Below the pieces are notes generated by a model. The model was not told the DNA's origin. It did no database searches and worked only from the letters and a program-made list of their open reading frames with translations. The translations under genes and the position numbers were made by a program. This document shows, in pieces, positions 34,552-43,544 of a DNA stretch of 64,000 nucleotides. The stretch comes from Streptomyces naganishii JCM 4654 (GTDB taxonomy: Bacteria > Actinomycetota > Actinomycetes > Streptomycetales > Streptomycetaceae), in NCBI RefSeq assembly GCF_014650575.1, contig NZ_BMVF01000025.1, forward strand, positions 1 through 64,000. Reading direction: 5' to 3'. The number at the start of each line of letters is the position of its first letter. Position 1 is the first letter of the stretch.

Positions 34552-35431
34552 CTGTCTTCCGGCTGTCTTCCGGCTGTTGGGAGGTTTCGTCCGGGGCCAG
34601 CGCTTGGCGCCGACCAGGTCCAGTCCGTGGTCCACGAGGTCACGGAGGGCGGCGAGGTCGTCCGTGCCGGGCTCGGTGGGCGGGGCACGTACGGGGCCCA
34701 CGGGCAGTCCGCGCAGTCGGGCCGCAGCCTTGACGAGCGGGACGGCGTAACCGGGCCTCGCTGTCGCGTAGTTCGACGAGCGGGACGTGGAAGCCGCGCA
34801 ACAACTTGTTCGTCTGGTCCGGGTCGTTCTTGTCAGGGGCCTCGAAGAAGGCCTGTGCGATTTCCGGGGCGAATGCGTGGACGGCCGACGCGTAGGTGCG
34901 TACGCCGATACCGGCGTACGCACGGGCCTGGAGCTCGGCCGTGGCGGCGCCGTTGAAGAGGAGGAAGCCGTTGGGCGCAACCTGGTCGCGCTGACGGGCG
35001 ATCAGCGGCAACCGGGTGCCGCCACCGATCCTGCGCAGCTGTTCCACGCGGCCGCCCTGGGGTGCCTGGATCGAACAATGCGGGAGGACGAGCGTGGCCT
35101 CCGCGCCCGCGTCCTCCGCGATCCGCGCAAACCGCAGTGCCCGGGCCCAGCCGTAGCCGATGCCTGCCACGACCGGGCGGCGTCCGTGCGCCACGTCGGT
35201 CGCGACGGTGATGCCCGCGCGGTACTCCTCCTCGTCCAAGAATGTGAACTCCCCGGCCCCGCAGGCGAGGAGGACCGCGTCCGGACCGGCCGCGAGCCGC
35301 TGCTCCGGGTAGGCACGGTGGGCGCCCGGATCCAGGTCGCCGTTGCGCTGAATGCTCGTCAGAGGGAAGGACGAGCCACCCCGCTTCATCCACTCATCGA
35401 GACGCCGCACGACGTCCGCGATCTTCCTCAT
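34552..35431 (-). pseudogene. kdgD: 5-dehydro-4-deoxyglucarate dehydratase, deleted and frameshifted
   Basis: A DapA-family gene: SFPLTSIQRNGDLDPGAHRA, AGPDAVLLACGAGEFTFLDE, VVAGIGYGWARALRFARIAE and LLFNGAATAELQARAYAGIG. KdgD converts 5-dehydro-4-deoxy-D-glucarate to 2,5-dioxopentanoate in glucarate/galactarate catabolism. Between LPLIARQRDQVA and PNGFLLFNGAAT about 50-60 residues are missing, including the Schiff-base lysine of the GLKD region. A frameshift near 34758-34765 sends the end (YAVPLVKAAARLRGLPVGPV) into another frame, which continues in-frame into gntP. A short tandem repeat, CGGCTGTCTTC twice, lies near 34549-34570. The product cannot be a working dehydratase unless the sequence is in error. 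Confidence 0.8.
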
Positions 35432-35452
35432 GTGCCCACCCCGCTAGGTGGC

Positions 35453-35487
35453 GTCTTCAATTGAAGACAGCGTCTATGCATGAAGAC
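35453..35487. promoter_or_regulatory. Two tandem palindromic operators, likely for the IclR regulator
   Basis: Site 1 is the perfect 16-bp palindrome GTCTTCAATTGAAGAC at 35453-35468. Site 2 at 35472-35487, GTCTATGCATGAAGAC, has the same ends and a near-palindromic centre. Their centres are 19 bases apart, about two helical turns. They lie in the 118-base spacer between kdgD and the divergent IclR gene, exactly where IclR-family proteins bind as paired dimers. Confidence 0.75.
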
Positions 35488-35549
35488 GGAGGCTAGATAC
35501 ATGAACAGTTGGGGTCAAGGACTCTGACCGACGGGCTTAGGATCGCGAC

Positions 35550-36350
35550 ATGGCGCGGAGTGGGGGCGTACCCGAAGTGAAGTCGGCAGTCCGAACCGTG
35601 GCACTGCTGGAAGTGCTGGCCGCCAGGGGTGACCGCCCGGCGCGACTGCGTGAGCTCTCCGAGGAACTCGGCGTGCCCCGCAGCAGTATGTATGCGCTGC
35701 TCCAGACCCTCGTCGAGCACGGGTGGGTCCGCACCGACACCACCGGAGCCCTGTACGGCATCGGCATCCGGGCACTGCTGACCGGAACCACCTACCTGGA
35801 CAGCGACAAGCGCGTCCGCCTCATCCGCCCCTATCTCGACGAGGCGTCGGACGCCCTGGGTGAGACCATCCACCTGGCACGGCTGGACGGCGCGGACGTC
35901 GTCTACCTGGCGACCAGGGAATCCCACGAGTACCTGCGAACGATCAGCAGGGTCGGCCGCCGGGTCCCCGCACACGTCGGCGCCCTGGGCAAGGCCCTGC
36001 TCGCCGAGCGCCCGGACGACGAACTCCCGCTTCCTGAGGACCCGTTGCCGACCTACACTCCGAACACGCTCACCACCCGGTCGTCACTGCTGGCCGACCT
36101 GGCCGAGGTGCGGGAACGTGGTTACTCCATCGACCACGAGGAAACCGTCACCGGCATCACCGGCTTCGGCTTCGCCCTGCGCTACGGTCCCCCTGCCACC
36201 GACGCCATCAGTTGCTCGGTGCCGACCTCCCGCCTCACCGACGAACACGAACAACGCATCGTCGCCGTCATGCGCGGGGTTCGCGCAAAGATCGAGTCTC
36301 TTCTGCCGCTACCGTCCCGTGACGTCGACTGGCGTGAACCGCATCCGTGA
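35550..36350 (+). CDS. IclR-family regulator of the sugar-acid locus
   Basis: 266 residues. N-terminal winged helix: KSAVRTVALLEVLAARGDRP, LRELSEELGVPRSSMYALLQ and TLVEHGWVRTD. The C-terminal effector domain includes ETIHLARLDGADVVYLATRE, VPAHVGALGKALLAERPDDE, RGYSIDHEETVTGITGFGFA and AISCSVPTSRLTDE. It is the divergent neighbour of kdgD-gntP, and two palindromic operators lie between them. It probably controls this locus and itself in response to a sugar-acid intermediate. It is intact although its main target kdgD is broken. Confidence 0.88.
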   Translation: MARSGGVPEVKSAVRTVALLEVLAARGDRPARLRELSEELGVPRSSMYALLQTLVEHGWVRTDTTGALYGIGIRALLTGTTYLDSDKRVRLIRPYLDEASDALGETIHLARLDGADVVYLATRESHEYLRTISRVGRRVPAHVGALGKALLAERPDDELPLPEDPLPTYTPNTLTTRSSLLADLAEVRERGYSIDHEETVTGITGFGFALRYGPPATDAISCSVPTSRLTDEHEQRIVAVMRGVRAKIESLLPLPSRDVDWREPHP

Positions 36351-36867
36351 GTGAGCAGCAGACCCATGAGCGTCCACGATCGTGGGATGCCCTCCCCACT
36401 GCGCCGGCTCGGCACACGTCAACCAGCCGTGGCACGGCGGGTATTTGACCGCCGCGCCCAAGTGCCGGAACCGGCAGGCCACCCTCAATCCTTCTCAATG
36501 AGAGGGACATCTTCACCAGGCCGGGCGGCGCGCTGACCAGTTGGTGCGCGCCTCCCGCCACCGTCAGCGCGTGTCCGACCCGCAGCCGCGTGGCGGTCCG
36601 ACCGGACACCGTCCTCGGCGGCCGCCGTCCCCGCGGCCCGGGCTACTCGCAGGCGACCTGCACGCCGTACGGAGTGGAACTTCACCTCTGCCTGCCCCCG
36701 TGCCGTCGCCACGCGCACCGGCGGGCCCGTGCCCCCGTCGACCGCGGCGCAGGCATTTCGTGCGCACGGACGGATTTCAGGTCGCTGGTTCGTCGGCCGG
36801 CACCAACAAGCACGGCCCGGTCGGCTCCTAGGGTCAGGGGCCAGCAGGTGTTCGTGAGGAGACGACC
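36351..36867. other. Intergenic, no supported gene
   Basis: About 515 bases. Minus-strand frames include VGHALTVAGGAHQLVSAPPG, then LVKMSLSLRRIEGG, which looks vaguely like a P-loop region but lacks a proper motif; I do not call it. The last bases carry GAGGAG, the ribosome binding site of the amidohydrolase gene. Confidence 0.4.
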
Positions 36868-38343
36868 ATGCAAACACTGTTGCGGGGCGGCCGGGCCATC
36901 GATCCCGCCAGGAATTTCGACGGGGCGGCCGACGTACTGGTGACCGACGGGAAGATCGCTGCCGTGGGATCCGAGGTCGAAGCACCGCCGGGCACGACGG
37001 TCATTGATGCCACCGGGCTGATCATCGGACCGGGCTTCATCGACCTGCACAGCCACGCTCACTCGATCGCCGGGCATCGGCTGCAGGCGATGGACGGGGT
37101 GACCACCGCACTCGACCTGGAAGCCGGGCTGATGCCCATCGCGCGTGCCTACGCCGACGCGGCCGCGGCGGGACGCCCGCTCCACTACGGCTTCTCCGCT
37201 TCCTGGAGCGGCGCGCGGGCCCAGGTCCTCGCAGGGATCGAGCCCGACGCCAGCTTCGAATCGGGTCTGGCGGTGCTGGGCAACCCGCGTTGGCAGCGGT
37301 CCTCGTCCCCGCGCGAGCTGGCCGACTGGCTGTCCCTCCTGGAAGACGAACTGGCCTCCGGCGCGCTCGGGATCGGTGTCCTGATGGGCTACGCGCCGCT
37401 GACCGAGCCCGCCGAGTTCCTGGCCGTCGCGCGCCTCGCGGCACGGGCGGGCGTCCCCACCTTCACCCATGTCCGCGAGCTGGTCGAGACGGATCCGGCC
37501 ACGCCCGTCGACGGGTCCACGGAGATCGCGATCGCCGCGGCCGAGACCGGCGCCGCGATGCACCACTGTCACGTCAACAGCACCTCCGGCCGGCATGTCG
37601 ACCGTGTCCTCGGCACCCTTGAGGAGTCGCGGCGGGCCGGGTCGCGCGTGACGGTGGAGGCCTATCCGTATGGAGCGGGCAGCACGGCTATCGGTGCGGC
37701 GTTCCTGGCGCCGGAGCGGCTGCGCCTGAAGGGGCTGGGCCCGACGAGCGTCATCATGGTCGAATCGGGCGAGCGGATTGCCGACGAGGGCCGCCTGCAC
37801 CAACTGCGCCGGCAGGACCCGGGCGCATCCTGCATCCTTGAGTTCCTCGACGAACGCGAGCCTCGCGACCTGGCGCTCATGCGGCAGGCACTCGCGTTCC
37901 CCGATGCCGTCGTCGCCAGCGACGCGATGCCGGTGTTCTGGCCGGACGGCCGTCACGACAGCACCCAGTGGCCGCTGCCGCCGGGCGGGACGACGCACCC
38001 ACGCACCGCGGGAACCTTCGCCAAGGCCCTGCGCATGATGGTGCGCGAAAGCGGTGCCTGGACGTGGCTGGAGGCCTTCCGGCGCTGCTCCTTCCTGCCG
38101 GCGCGGATCCTCGACGACGTGGCACCGGCCGCGCGGGCGAAGGGGCACCTGGGGGTCGGGGCCGACGCCGACCTCGTAGTACTGGACCCCGGGGCGGTCA
38201 CCGACACCGCCACCTACGCTGATCCCACCCGGCCCTCGCGCGGGGTCCGGCACCTGTACGTCGCCGGGGTGCCCGTCGTGTCGGACGGTGCCCTGCGAGC
38301 CGATGCGCTGCCCGGACGGCCGCTGCGAGGCGAGCCGCGATGA
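36868..38343 (+). CDS. Amidohydrolase, N-acyl-D-amino-acid deacylase-like
   Basis: 491 residues, ATG 36868 with GAGGAG upstream. Amidohydrolase fold: GGRAIDPARNFDGAADVLVT, FIDLHSHAHSIAGHRLQAMD (HxH metal site), GVPTFTHVRELVETD and AAMHHCHVNSTSG (metal His residues), AVVASDAMPVFWPDG (metal Asp), and the C-terminal beta segment HLGVGADADLVVLDPGAVTD. The arrangement fits the D-aminoacylase/N-acyl-D-glutamate deacylase group. First gene of a four-gene coupled operon with an M20 peptidase, a GNAT protein and an N-acylamino-acid racemase. It could release free amino acid from N-acylated D-amino acids. Confidence 0.85.
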   Translation: MQTLLRGGRAIDPARNFDGAADVLVTDGKIAAVGSEVEAPPGTTVIDATGLIIGPGFIDLHSHAHSIAGHRLQAMDGVTTALDLEAGLMPIARAYADAAAAGRPLHYGFSASWSGARAQVLAGIEPDASFESGLAVLGNPRWQRSSSPRELADWLSLLEDELASGALGIGVLMGYAPLTEPAEFLAVARLAARAGVPTFTHVRELVETDPATPVDGSTEIAIAAAETGAAMHHCHVNSTSGRHVDRVLGTLEESRRAGSRVTVEAYPYGAGSTAIGAAFLAPERLRLKGLGPTSVIMVESGERIADEGRLHQLRRQDPGASCILEFLDEREPRDLALMRQALAFPDAVVASDAMPVFWPDGRHDSTQWPLPPGGTTHPRTAGTFAKALRMMVRESGAWTWLEAFRRCSFLPARILDDVAPAARAKGHLGVGADADLVVLDPGAVTDTATYADPTRPSRGVRHLYVAGVPVVSDGALRADALPGRPLRGEPR

Positions 38344-39533
38344 CCGTGCCGGACATCGGCGCTCTGCTCGCCGACATCGAAACCTTGGTGCGCTGCGAGT
38401 CGCCGTCCAACGATCATGAGGCACTCGCACAAAGCGCCGTCGCGGTGGCCACCATTGGCCGGCGCCTGCTGGGTGCAGAACCCGAGTACCTCACGACGCA
38501 AGGATGCACCCACCTGCGGTGGCGGTTCGGTGACGGCCCCTCCCGTGTACTGCTGCTCGGGCACCACGACACGGTATGGCCCCTGGGGTCCCTGCGCACC
38601 CATCCGTACTCCGTGCGCGGCGGGGTGCTGCGCGGCCCTGGCTGCTTCGACATGAAGGCGGGGATCGTGATGGCCCTCCACGCTGCCGCGACCCTCCGGC
38701 AACGTGACGGCCTGGCGCTGTTGTTCACCGGGGACGAGGAGATCGGCTCGCCGTGGTCCAGGGCGCTGATCGAGGAGGAGGCCCGCGGATGCGACGCGGT
38801 GTTCGTCCTCGAAGCCTCGGCCGAGGGCGGCGGGCTCAAGTGCCGCCGCAAGGGCGTGTCCCTCTACCGCATCGAGGTGGAGGGACGTGCCGCGCACGCC
38901 GGGCTGGAACCGGACAAGGGCGTCAACGCAGGCGTGGAGATCGCGCACCAGGTCCTGACCACCGTAGGGCTCGCCGACGCCGCGCGCGGAACATCTGTCG
39001 TACCGACGGCCCTGTCGGCCGGCACCACGTCCAACACCGTTCCTGCTGCCGCCGAGGTGGCGGTCGACGTGCGGGCCTGGGACCGGGCGGAACAAGAACG
39101 CGTTGATCAGGCCATCCGTGCCCTGCGCCCGGTCCTGCCCGGCGCCTGTGTGCGCATCACGGGCGGGATCAATCGGCCGCCCCTGGACGCGGCCGCGTCC
39201 ACGGAGCTCTTCGCACTCGCTGACTCGTTCGCAGGAGATCTCGGCATCGGACCGCTCACCGCTGCAGCGGTCGGTGGCGGGTCGGACGGCAACTTCACGG
39301 CAGGCCTGGGTGTTCCGACGCTCGATGGCCTTGGCGCGGTGGGCGGCGGAGCACATGCCGACGACGAGCATGTCATCGTGGCGGAGCTGCCGGGGCGCAC
39401 GGCACTGCTGACCGCTCTCACCAAAGCCGTCCTGGCCCGTCGGGCGGGTGCCGAGCACGCCGAACGAGCCGAACGTCTCTCGCACGGGCCGGCGCTGAAC
39501 CGGTCAGAGCCCTCGGCAAGGGCGCCGCGATGA
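38340..39533 (+). CDS. M20-family zinc metallopeptidase (CPG2/ArgE-like)
   Basis: 397 residues, ATG 38340 overlapping the previous stop by four bases. Zinc and catalytic residues: RVLLLGHHDTVWPLGS (H-x-D), GPGCFDMKAGIVMALHAAAT (bridging Asp), LFTGDEEIGSPWSRALIEE (catalytic Glu-Glu), and the late His GGGAHADDEHVIVAEL. The dimerisation domain is interrupted as usual (KGVSLYRIEVEGRAAHAGLE). Family members hydrolyse N-acyl-L-amino acids, folyl-glutamate or dipeptides. With the racemase this enzyme could deacylate the L-form while the amidohydrolase deals with the D-form. The stop overlaps the next gene (ATGA 39530-39533). Confidence 0.88.
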   Translation: MTVPDIGALLADIETLVRCESPSNDHEALAQSAVAVATIGRRLLGAEPEYLTTQGCTHLRWRFGDGPSRVLLLGHHDTVWPLGSLRTHPYSVRGGVLRGPGCFDMKAGIVMALHAAATLRQRDGLALLFTGDEEIGSPWSRALIEEEARGCDAVFVLEASAEGGGLKCRRKGVSLYRIEVEGRAAHAGLEPDKGVNAGVEIAHQVLTTVGLADAARGTSVVPTALSAGTTSNTVPAAAEVAVDVRAWDRAEQERVDQAIRALRPVLPGACVRITGGINRPPLDAAASTELFALADSFAGDLGIGPLTAAAVGGGSDGNFTAGLGVPTLDGLGAVGGGAHADDEHVIVAELPGRTALLTALTKAVLARRAGAEHAERAERLSHGPALNRSEPSARAPR

Positions 39534-40426
39534 CGAGACCCGTGACCGACGGGCAGGGGAAGACGCTCGCGGCGATACAGACCGAGGCCGACCTGGCCGC
39601 GGGCATCGCGGCCTCCGCCTCGGACGTGACGGTCCGCGAGTTGGCCGGGGTCTCCGAGTTGTCCGCCGTCTCCGAGTTGTTCCAATTGATCTGGGGGTCG
39701 GATCGGGGCAGCCGGCCGGTGCCGACCGAACTGCTCAGAGCGATGGCCACAGCAGGCAACTACGTGGCCGGCGCGTTCGACGGCGATCAACTCCTGGGCG
39801 CCTGCTTCGGGTTCTTCGGCGAGCCCAGCCGTGGCAGCCTGCACAGCCACATCGCCGGGGTCGCCCCGGGTGGGCTCGGACGGGGGCTGGGCTTCGCCCT
39901 CAAGCTGCACCAACGCGCCTGGGCCCTGCGCCGGCAGGTCGGCACGATCTCCTGGACGTTCGACCCGCTGGTGTGCCGCAACGCGCACTTCAACATCACC
40001 AAGCTGGGGGCTCGCCCCGTCCAGTACTGGCCTGACTTCTACGGGCCCATGCACGACGGTATCAACGGCATGAGCGAGACCGACCGGCTCCTGGTCGCCT
40101 GGGACCTCGCCGGCCCGCCCGCCCGCGCCGGGGCCCGCGGCGAACCGGCGCACACGGACGCGAGCGCCCTACGTGCGCAGGGCGCCGGGATCGCCTTGGC
40201 GGCCGGTGAGGACGGCCGGCCGGTGACCGGGCCGGGCGATGGGCCCGTGACCCTTGTGGCGGTGCCGCCCGACATCGAGGCGCTACGTCGGCGTGACCCG
40301 GCGATGGGCCAGTCGTGGCGCAGCGCACTGCGGGATGTCCTGCACGGCTTGATGACGGACGGGGCCGCAGTGACCGGCTTCGACCGGGCCGGCTGGTACG
40401 TAACGGAAAGGAAGCGCTGGTCGTGA
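39530..40426 (+). CDS. GNAT-superfamily protein of the N-acylamino-acid racemase locus (COG3375-like)
   Basis: 298 residues. The N-terminal 190 residues fit a GNAT fold: SDVTVRELAGVSELSAVSEL, VAGAFDGDQLLGACFGFFGE, HIAGVAPGGLGRGLGFALKL (motif A variant with G-x-G-x-G) and WTFDPLVCRNAHFNITKLGA. The WTFDPL-x-x-x-N-A-x-x-N pattern is that of the predicted acetyltransferases commonly found next to N-acylamino-acid racemases. The C-terminal half is Ala/Gly-rich and ends RRRDPAMGQSWRSALRDVLH. It may N-acylate amino acids to produce racemase substrates. It overlaps both neighbours (ATGA and GTGA). Confidence 0.8.
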   Translation: MTRPVTDGQGKTLAAIQTEADLAAGIAASASDVTVRELAGVSELSAVSELFQLIWGSDRGSRPVPTELLRAMATAGNYVAGAFDGDQLLGACFGFFGEPSRGSLHSHIAGVAPGGLGRGLGFALKLHQRAWALRRQVGTISWTFDPLVCRNAHFNITKLGARPVQYWPDFYGPMHDGINGMSETDRLLVAWDLAGPPARAGARGEPAHTDASALRAQGAGIALAAGEDGRPVTGPGDGPVTLVAVPPDIEALRRRDPAMGQSWRSALRDVLHGLMTDGAAVTGFDRAGWYVTERKRWS

Positions 40427-41529
40427 AGCTGAGCGGTATGGAACTCCTCAGGGTCCGCATGCCACTGGTGGCACCGTTTCGGACGTCGTTCGGGACACAG
40501 GAGGCCCGTGAGCTTTTGCTGGTGAGGGCGGTGACACCGACCGGCGAGGGCTGGGGGGAATGCGTGGCCCTGGCCGACCCGCATTATTCGTCCGAGTACC
40601 TCGACGGCGCCGAGCACATCTTGCGCGACTATCTGGTGCCCGCACTGCTGCGGGCCCAGGAGGTGACCGCGCACAAGGTCGCTCCGCTGCTGGCCCCGGT
40701 CAAGGGGCACCGCATGGCCAAGGCCGCACTCGAGATGGCCGTGCTCGACGCCGAACTGCGCGCGTGTGGGACATCGTTCGCCACCGCACTGGGTTCCACG
40801 AAGGACTCCGTGCCGTGCGGGGTCTCGGTCGGCATCATGGATTCGATCCCGCGGCTGCTCGACGTGGTCGGCACCTACCTCGACGCGGGATATGTGCGCA
40901 TCAAGCTGAAGATCGAGCCCGGCTGGGACGTCGAGCCGGTGCGCGCGGTCCGCGAGCGCTTCGGTGACGACATCCTGCTGCAGGTCGACGCCAACACCGC
41001 GTACACCCTCTCCGACGTGCCTCAGCTGAAGCGGCTCGACCCGTTCGGCCTGCTGCTGATCGAGCAGCCGCTGGAGGAGGAGGATGTCCGCGGCCACGCC
41101 GAACTGGCCCGGAACATCACCACGCCGATCTGCCTCGACGAGTCGATCGTCTCGGCCCGTTCGGCCGCCGACGCGATCGCGCTCGGTGCCTGCCGGATCG
41201 TGAACATCAAACCCGGCCGGGTCGGCGGATACCTGGAAGCCCGCCGTGTGCATGACGTCTGCGCCGCGCACGGGGTGCCGGTGTGGTGTGGCGGCATGCT
41301 CGAAACCGGACTGGGCAGGGCCGGCAACCTCGCGCTTGCCTCGCTGCCCGGGTTCACACTGCCCGGCGACACCTCGGCCTCGGACCGCTTCTACCGCACC
41401 GACATCACCGAACCCTTCGTCCTCGACGCCGGGCACCTGCCCGTGCCGTCCGGGCCCGGCCTCGGCGTCGCTCCGATCCCCGAGGCGCTGGCGGAGGTGA
41501 CCACCGCCAAGGCCTGGCTACGTTCGTAA
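40423..41529 (+). CDS. N-acylamino-acid racemase / o-succinylbenzoate synthase-like enolase
   Basis: 368 residues, GTG 40423 with AAAGGAAG upstream, overlapping the GNAT stop. Enolase superfamily, muconate-lactonizing subgroup: YVRIKLKIEPGWDVEPVRAV (K-x-K acid/base), ILLQVDANTAYTLSDVPQLK, FGLLLIEQPLEEEDVRGHAE and ITTPICLDESIVSARSAADA for the three metal ligands (Asp, Glu, Asp), and ACRIVNIKPGRVGGYLEARR for the second lysine. NSAR/OSBS enzymes racemise N-succinyl- or N-acetyl-amino acids or make succinylbenzoate. The operon with acylase and GNAT genes and no menaquinone genes nearby favours racemase. The fourth coupled gene. Confidence 0.88.
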   Translation: MKLSGMELLRVRMPLVAPFRTSFGTQEARELLLVRAVTPTGEGWGECVALADPHYSSEYLDGAEHILRDYLVPALLRAQEVTAHKVAPLLAPVKGHRMAKAALEMAVLDAELRACGTSFATALGSTKDSVPCGVSVGIMDSIPRLLDVVGTYLDAGYVRIKLKIEPGWDVEPVRAVRERFGDDILLQVDANTAYTLSDVPQLKRLDPFGLLLIEQPLEEEDVRGHAELARNITTPICLDESIVSARSAADAIALGACRIVNIKPGRVGGYLEARRVHDVCAAHGVPVWCGGMLETGLGRAGNLALASLPGFTLPGDTSASDRFYRTDITEPFVLDAGHLPVPSGPGLGVAPIPEALAEVTTAKAWLRS

Positions 41530-41612
41530 GTCCGGACGAAGCAGATGCTAGGTTTCGTCGTCCAGAACCAACTGGCCGGTTCGAGTGTGACCTTCAGATG
41601 GAGTTGGCGCCG

Positions 41613-43280
41613 ATGCCTGGCAAGCCCCACACAAGTCTGGCGCGGGTGCTCGACGCCCTCGGGGACGTCCTGCTGGAACCGGTCGCAGGAACACGCAACC
41701 GGCCACAGCACCTCGACGGCGTCGTGATCCACGACCCGCTGGACACCTCGGAGCTCCCCGCGAGGGCCGTGGTTCTGGGCGTGTCCGTGCAGGAGCCGGC
41801 CGACATCGCCCGGCTGCTGCACGCATACGGCCGCCGGGGCGCGACCGCACTGGTCGTCCGGCAGCCGATCGAGACGACCCCCGAGGTCCTCAAGGCCGCC
41901 GATGACACGGGCGTGGCCCTGCTCGGTCTGGCCGCAGGGGCCTCCTGGGCCCATCTCGCTGCCATGCTCCGCACGCTCCTGACCGAGGGTGACGTCGGCG
42001 ACGCCTCACCCCAGACCCTCGACGGAATACCGGCAGGAGACCTGTTCGCCGTGGCCAACGCGGTGGCCGCACTGCTGGACGCTCCACTGACCATCGAGGA
42101 CCGCGCCTCACGGGTGCTCGCCTTCTCCGGCCGGCAGGACGAGGCCGATCAGGGCCGGATCAAGACGATCCTGGGCCGCCAAGTGCCCGAGCACTTCACC
42201 CGCGGCCTTGAACGCAACGGTGTGTTCGACCGGCTCTACCGTGACCCGGCGCCCATCTACATCGCCCCTGACACACAGGACTTCGAGATGGACATGCCGC
42301 GGGTGGCAGTCGCCGTCCGGGCCGGGGACGAGATCCTCGGCTCCATCTGGGTGGCCGTCGCGGGCCCGCTCGGCGAAGCCCGCACGCAGGCACTGACGGA
42401 CGCCGCCGCAGTGGTGGCCCTTCATATGCTCCGGCTGCTGGCGGGCGCCGATGTCGAGCGCCGACTCAGGGCCGACCTGGTGAGCACGGTGCTGGAAGGT
42501 GGCACCGCCGCGCCCGAAGCACTGGCACGCCTTGGCCTGCTCGGCCGACCTGTGATCGTGCTGGCCATGGGACTGGGCGGCGCTTCCGAGACCGCGCCGG
42601 AAGAAGATGCCATCCGCATGGCGGACCGGCAAAGGCTTGCTGACGCGCTGTCAATGCACCTGAACGCGGTGCAGCCGCGTTCCGCAGTCGCGCTCGTGGG
42701 AGACATCGCCTACGCGATCGTCCCCATGCCAGGCGGCCAGGAAGACTACGCGGAACGCTCGCTGCGCATCACCTCAGCCTTCCTGGAGCGCACAGGACGC
42801 CACACGGGGGCAGCGATCGGCATCGGCTCGCCGGCCCAGGACGTCTCCGGGATCCGAAACGCACGCCAGGGGGCAGACCGAGCCCTGCGCGTCCTGCTCA
42901 CAGCCGGCCACGGCCGCCGCGTCGCCACCATCGAGGACGTGCACATCGAAGCGCTCCTCCTCGAACTCGCCGACCTCTCCGCGGCCCGCAGCGATCGGAC
43001 GACGGGCGCGGTCTCCCGGCTGCTTGCCTACGACGCACAACACCAGTCCCAGATGCTTCACACCCTGCGTTGCTGGCTCGACGCGTTCGGCGACGTGGCC
43101 GCCGCTTCAGCGATGGCACATGTCCACCCGAACACGTTCCGCTACCGTTTGCGCCGCCTGGCCGAGGTCGGCGCAATCGACCTGAACAGCCCGGATCAGC
43201 GCTTCGCCGCCATGCTGCAGCTGCGGCTGTTGCCACCCTCCACGGCAAGGGCCGGCCACTGGCCCGCGCCCGCCGAGTAG
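41613..43280 (+). CDS. PucR-family regulator of the N-acylamino-acid operon
   Basis: 555 residues. I chose ATG 41613 because GGAG lies nine bases upstream; ATG 41598 is possible. The N-terminal PucR-type domain (HLDGVVIHDPLDTSELPARA, GVSVQEPADIARLLHAYGRR, GVALLGLAAGASWAHLAAML) senses a ligand. A GAF-like middle follows (GDLFAVANAVAALLDAPLTI). The C-terminal helix-turn-helix reads VHPNTFRYRLRRLAEVGAID. PucR proteins often regulate purine or amino-acid breakdown. It is 80 bases downstream of the racemase on the same strand, so it is likely transcribed with the operon or just behind it and regulates that and the following transporter. Confidence 0.85.
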   Translation: MPGKPHTSLARVLDALGDVLLEPVAGTRNRPQHLDGVVIHDPLDTSELPARAVVLGVSVQEPADIARLLHAYGRRGATALVVRQPIETTPEVLKAADDTGVALLGLAAGASWAHLAAMLRTLLTEGDVGDASPQTLDGIPAGDLFAVANAVAALLDAPLTIEDRASRVLAFSGRQDEADQGRIKTILGRQVPEHFTRGLERNGVFDRLYRDPAPIYIAPDTQDFEMDMPRVAVAVRAGDEILGSIWVAVAGPLGEARTQALTDAAAVVALHMLRLLAGADVERRLRADLVSTVLEGGTAAPEALARLGLLGRPVIVLAMGLGGASETAPEEDAIRMADRQRLADALSMHLNAVQPRSAVALVGDIAYAIVPMPGGQEDYAERSLRITSAFLERTGRHTGAAIGIGSPAQDVSGIRNARQGADRALRVLLTAGHGRRVATIEDVHIEALLLELADLSAARSDRTTGAVSRLLAYDAQHQSQMLHTLRCWLDAFGDVAAASAMAHVHPNTFRYRLRRLAEVGAIDLNSPDQRFAAMLQLRLLPPSTARAGHWPAPAE

Positions 43281-43544
43281 AGCGGCCACCCTCCCGCTCC
43301 CGGCTCACTCCGAACACCACCACGGGAGCGCTCGCCTGGCCGGGCCCGCGCAGGCGGAACGTCCAACGTCTGCACGCCGGCTTGGCGAAGCAGTGCCTCG
43401 GCCCCTGCGTCCTCGACAGCGTTCCCCCAAACGGCCCCGTCGGATCGGACGAAACGAGGCTCCTTCTGTCGTGTGCCTGCACGAGTCGGTGACGAACCGC
43501 ACCGCCCTACGCTCCCCTCCACCAACAGAACGGAGGGACCATCC

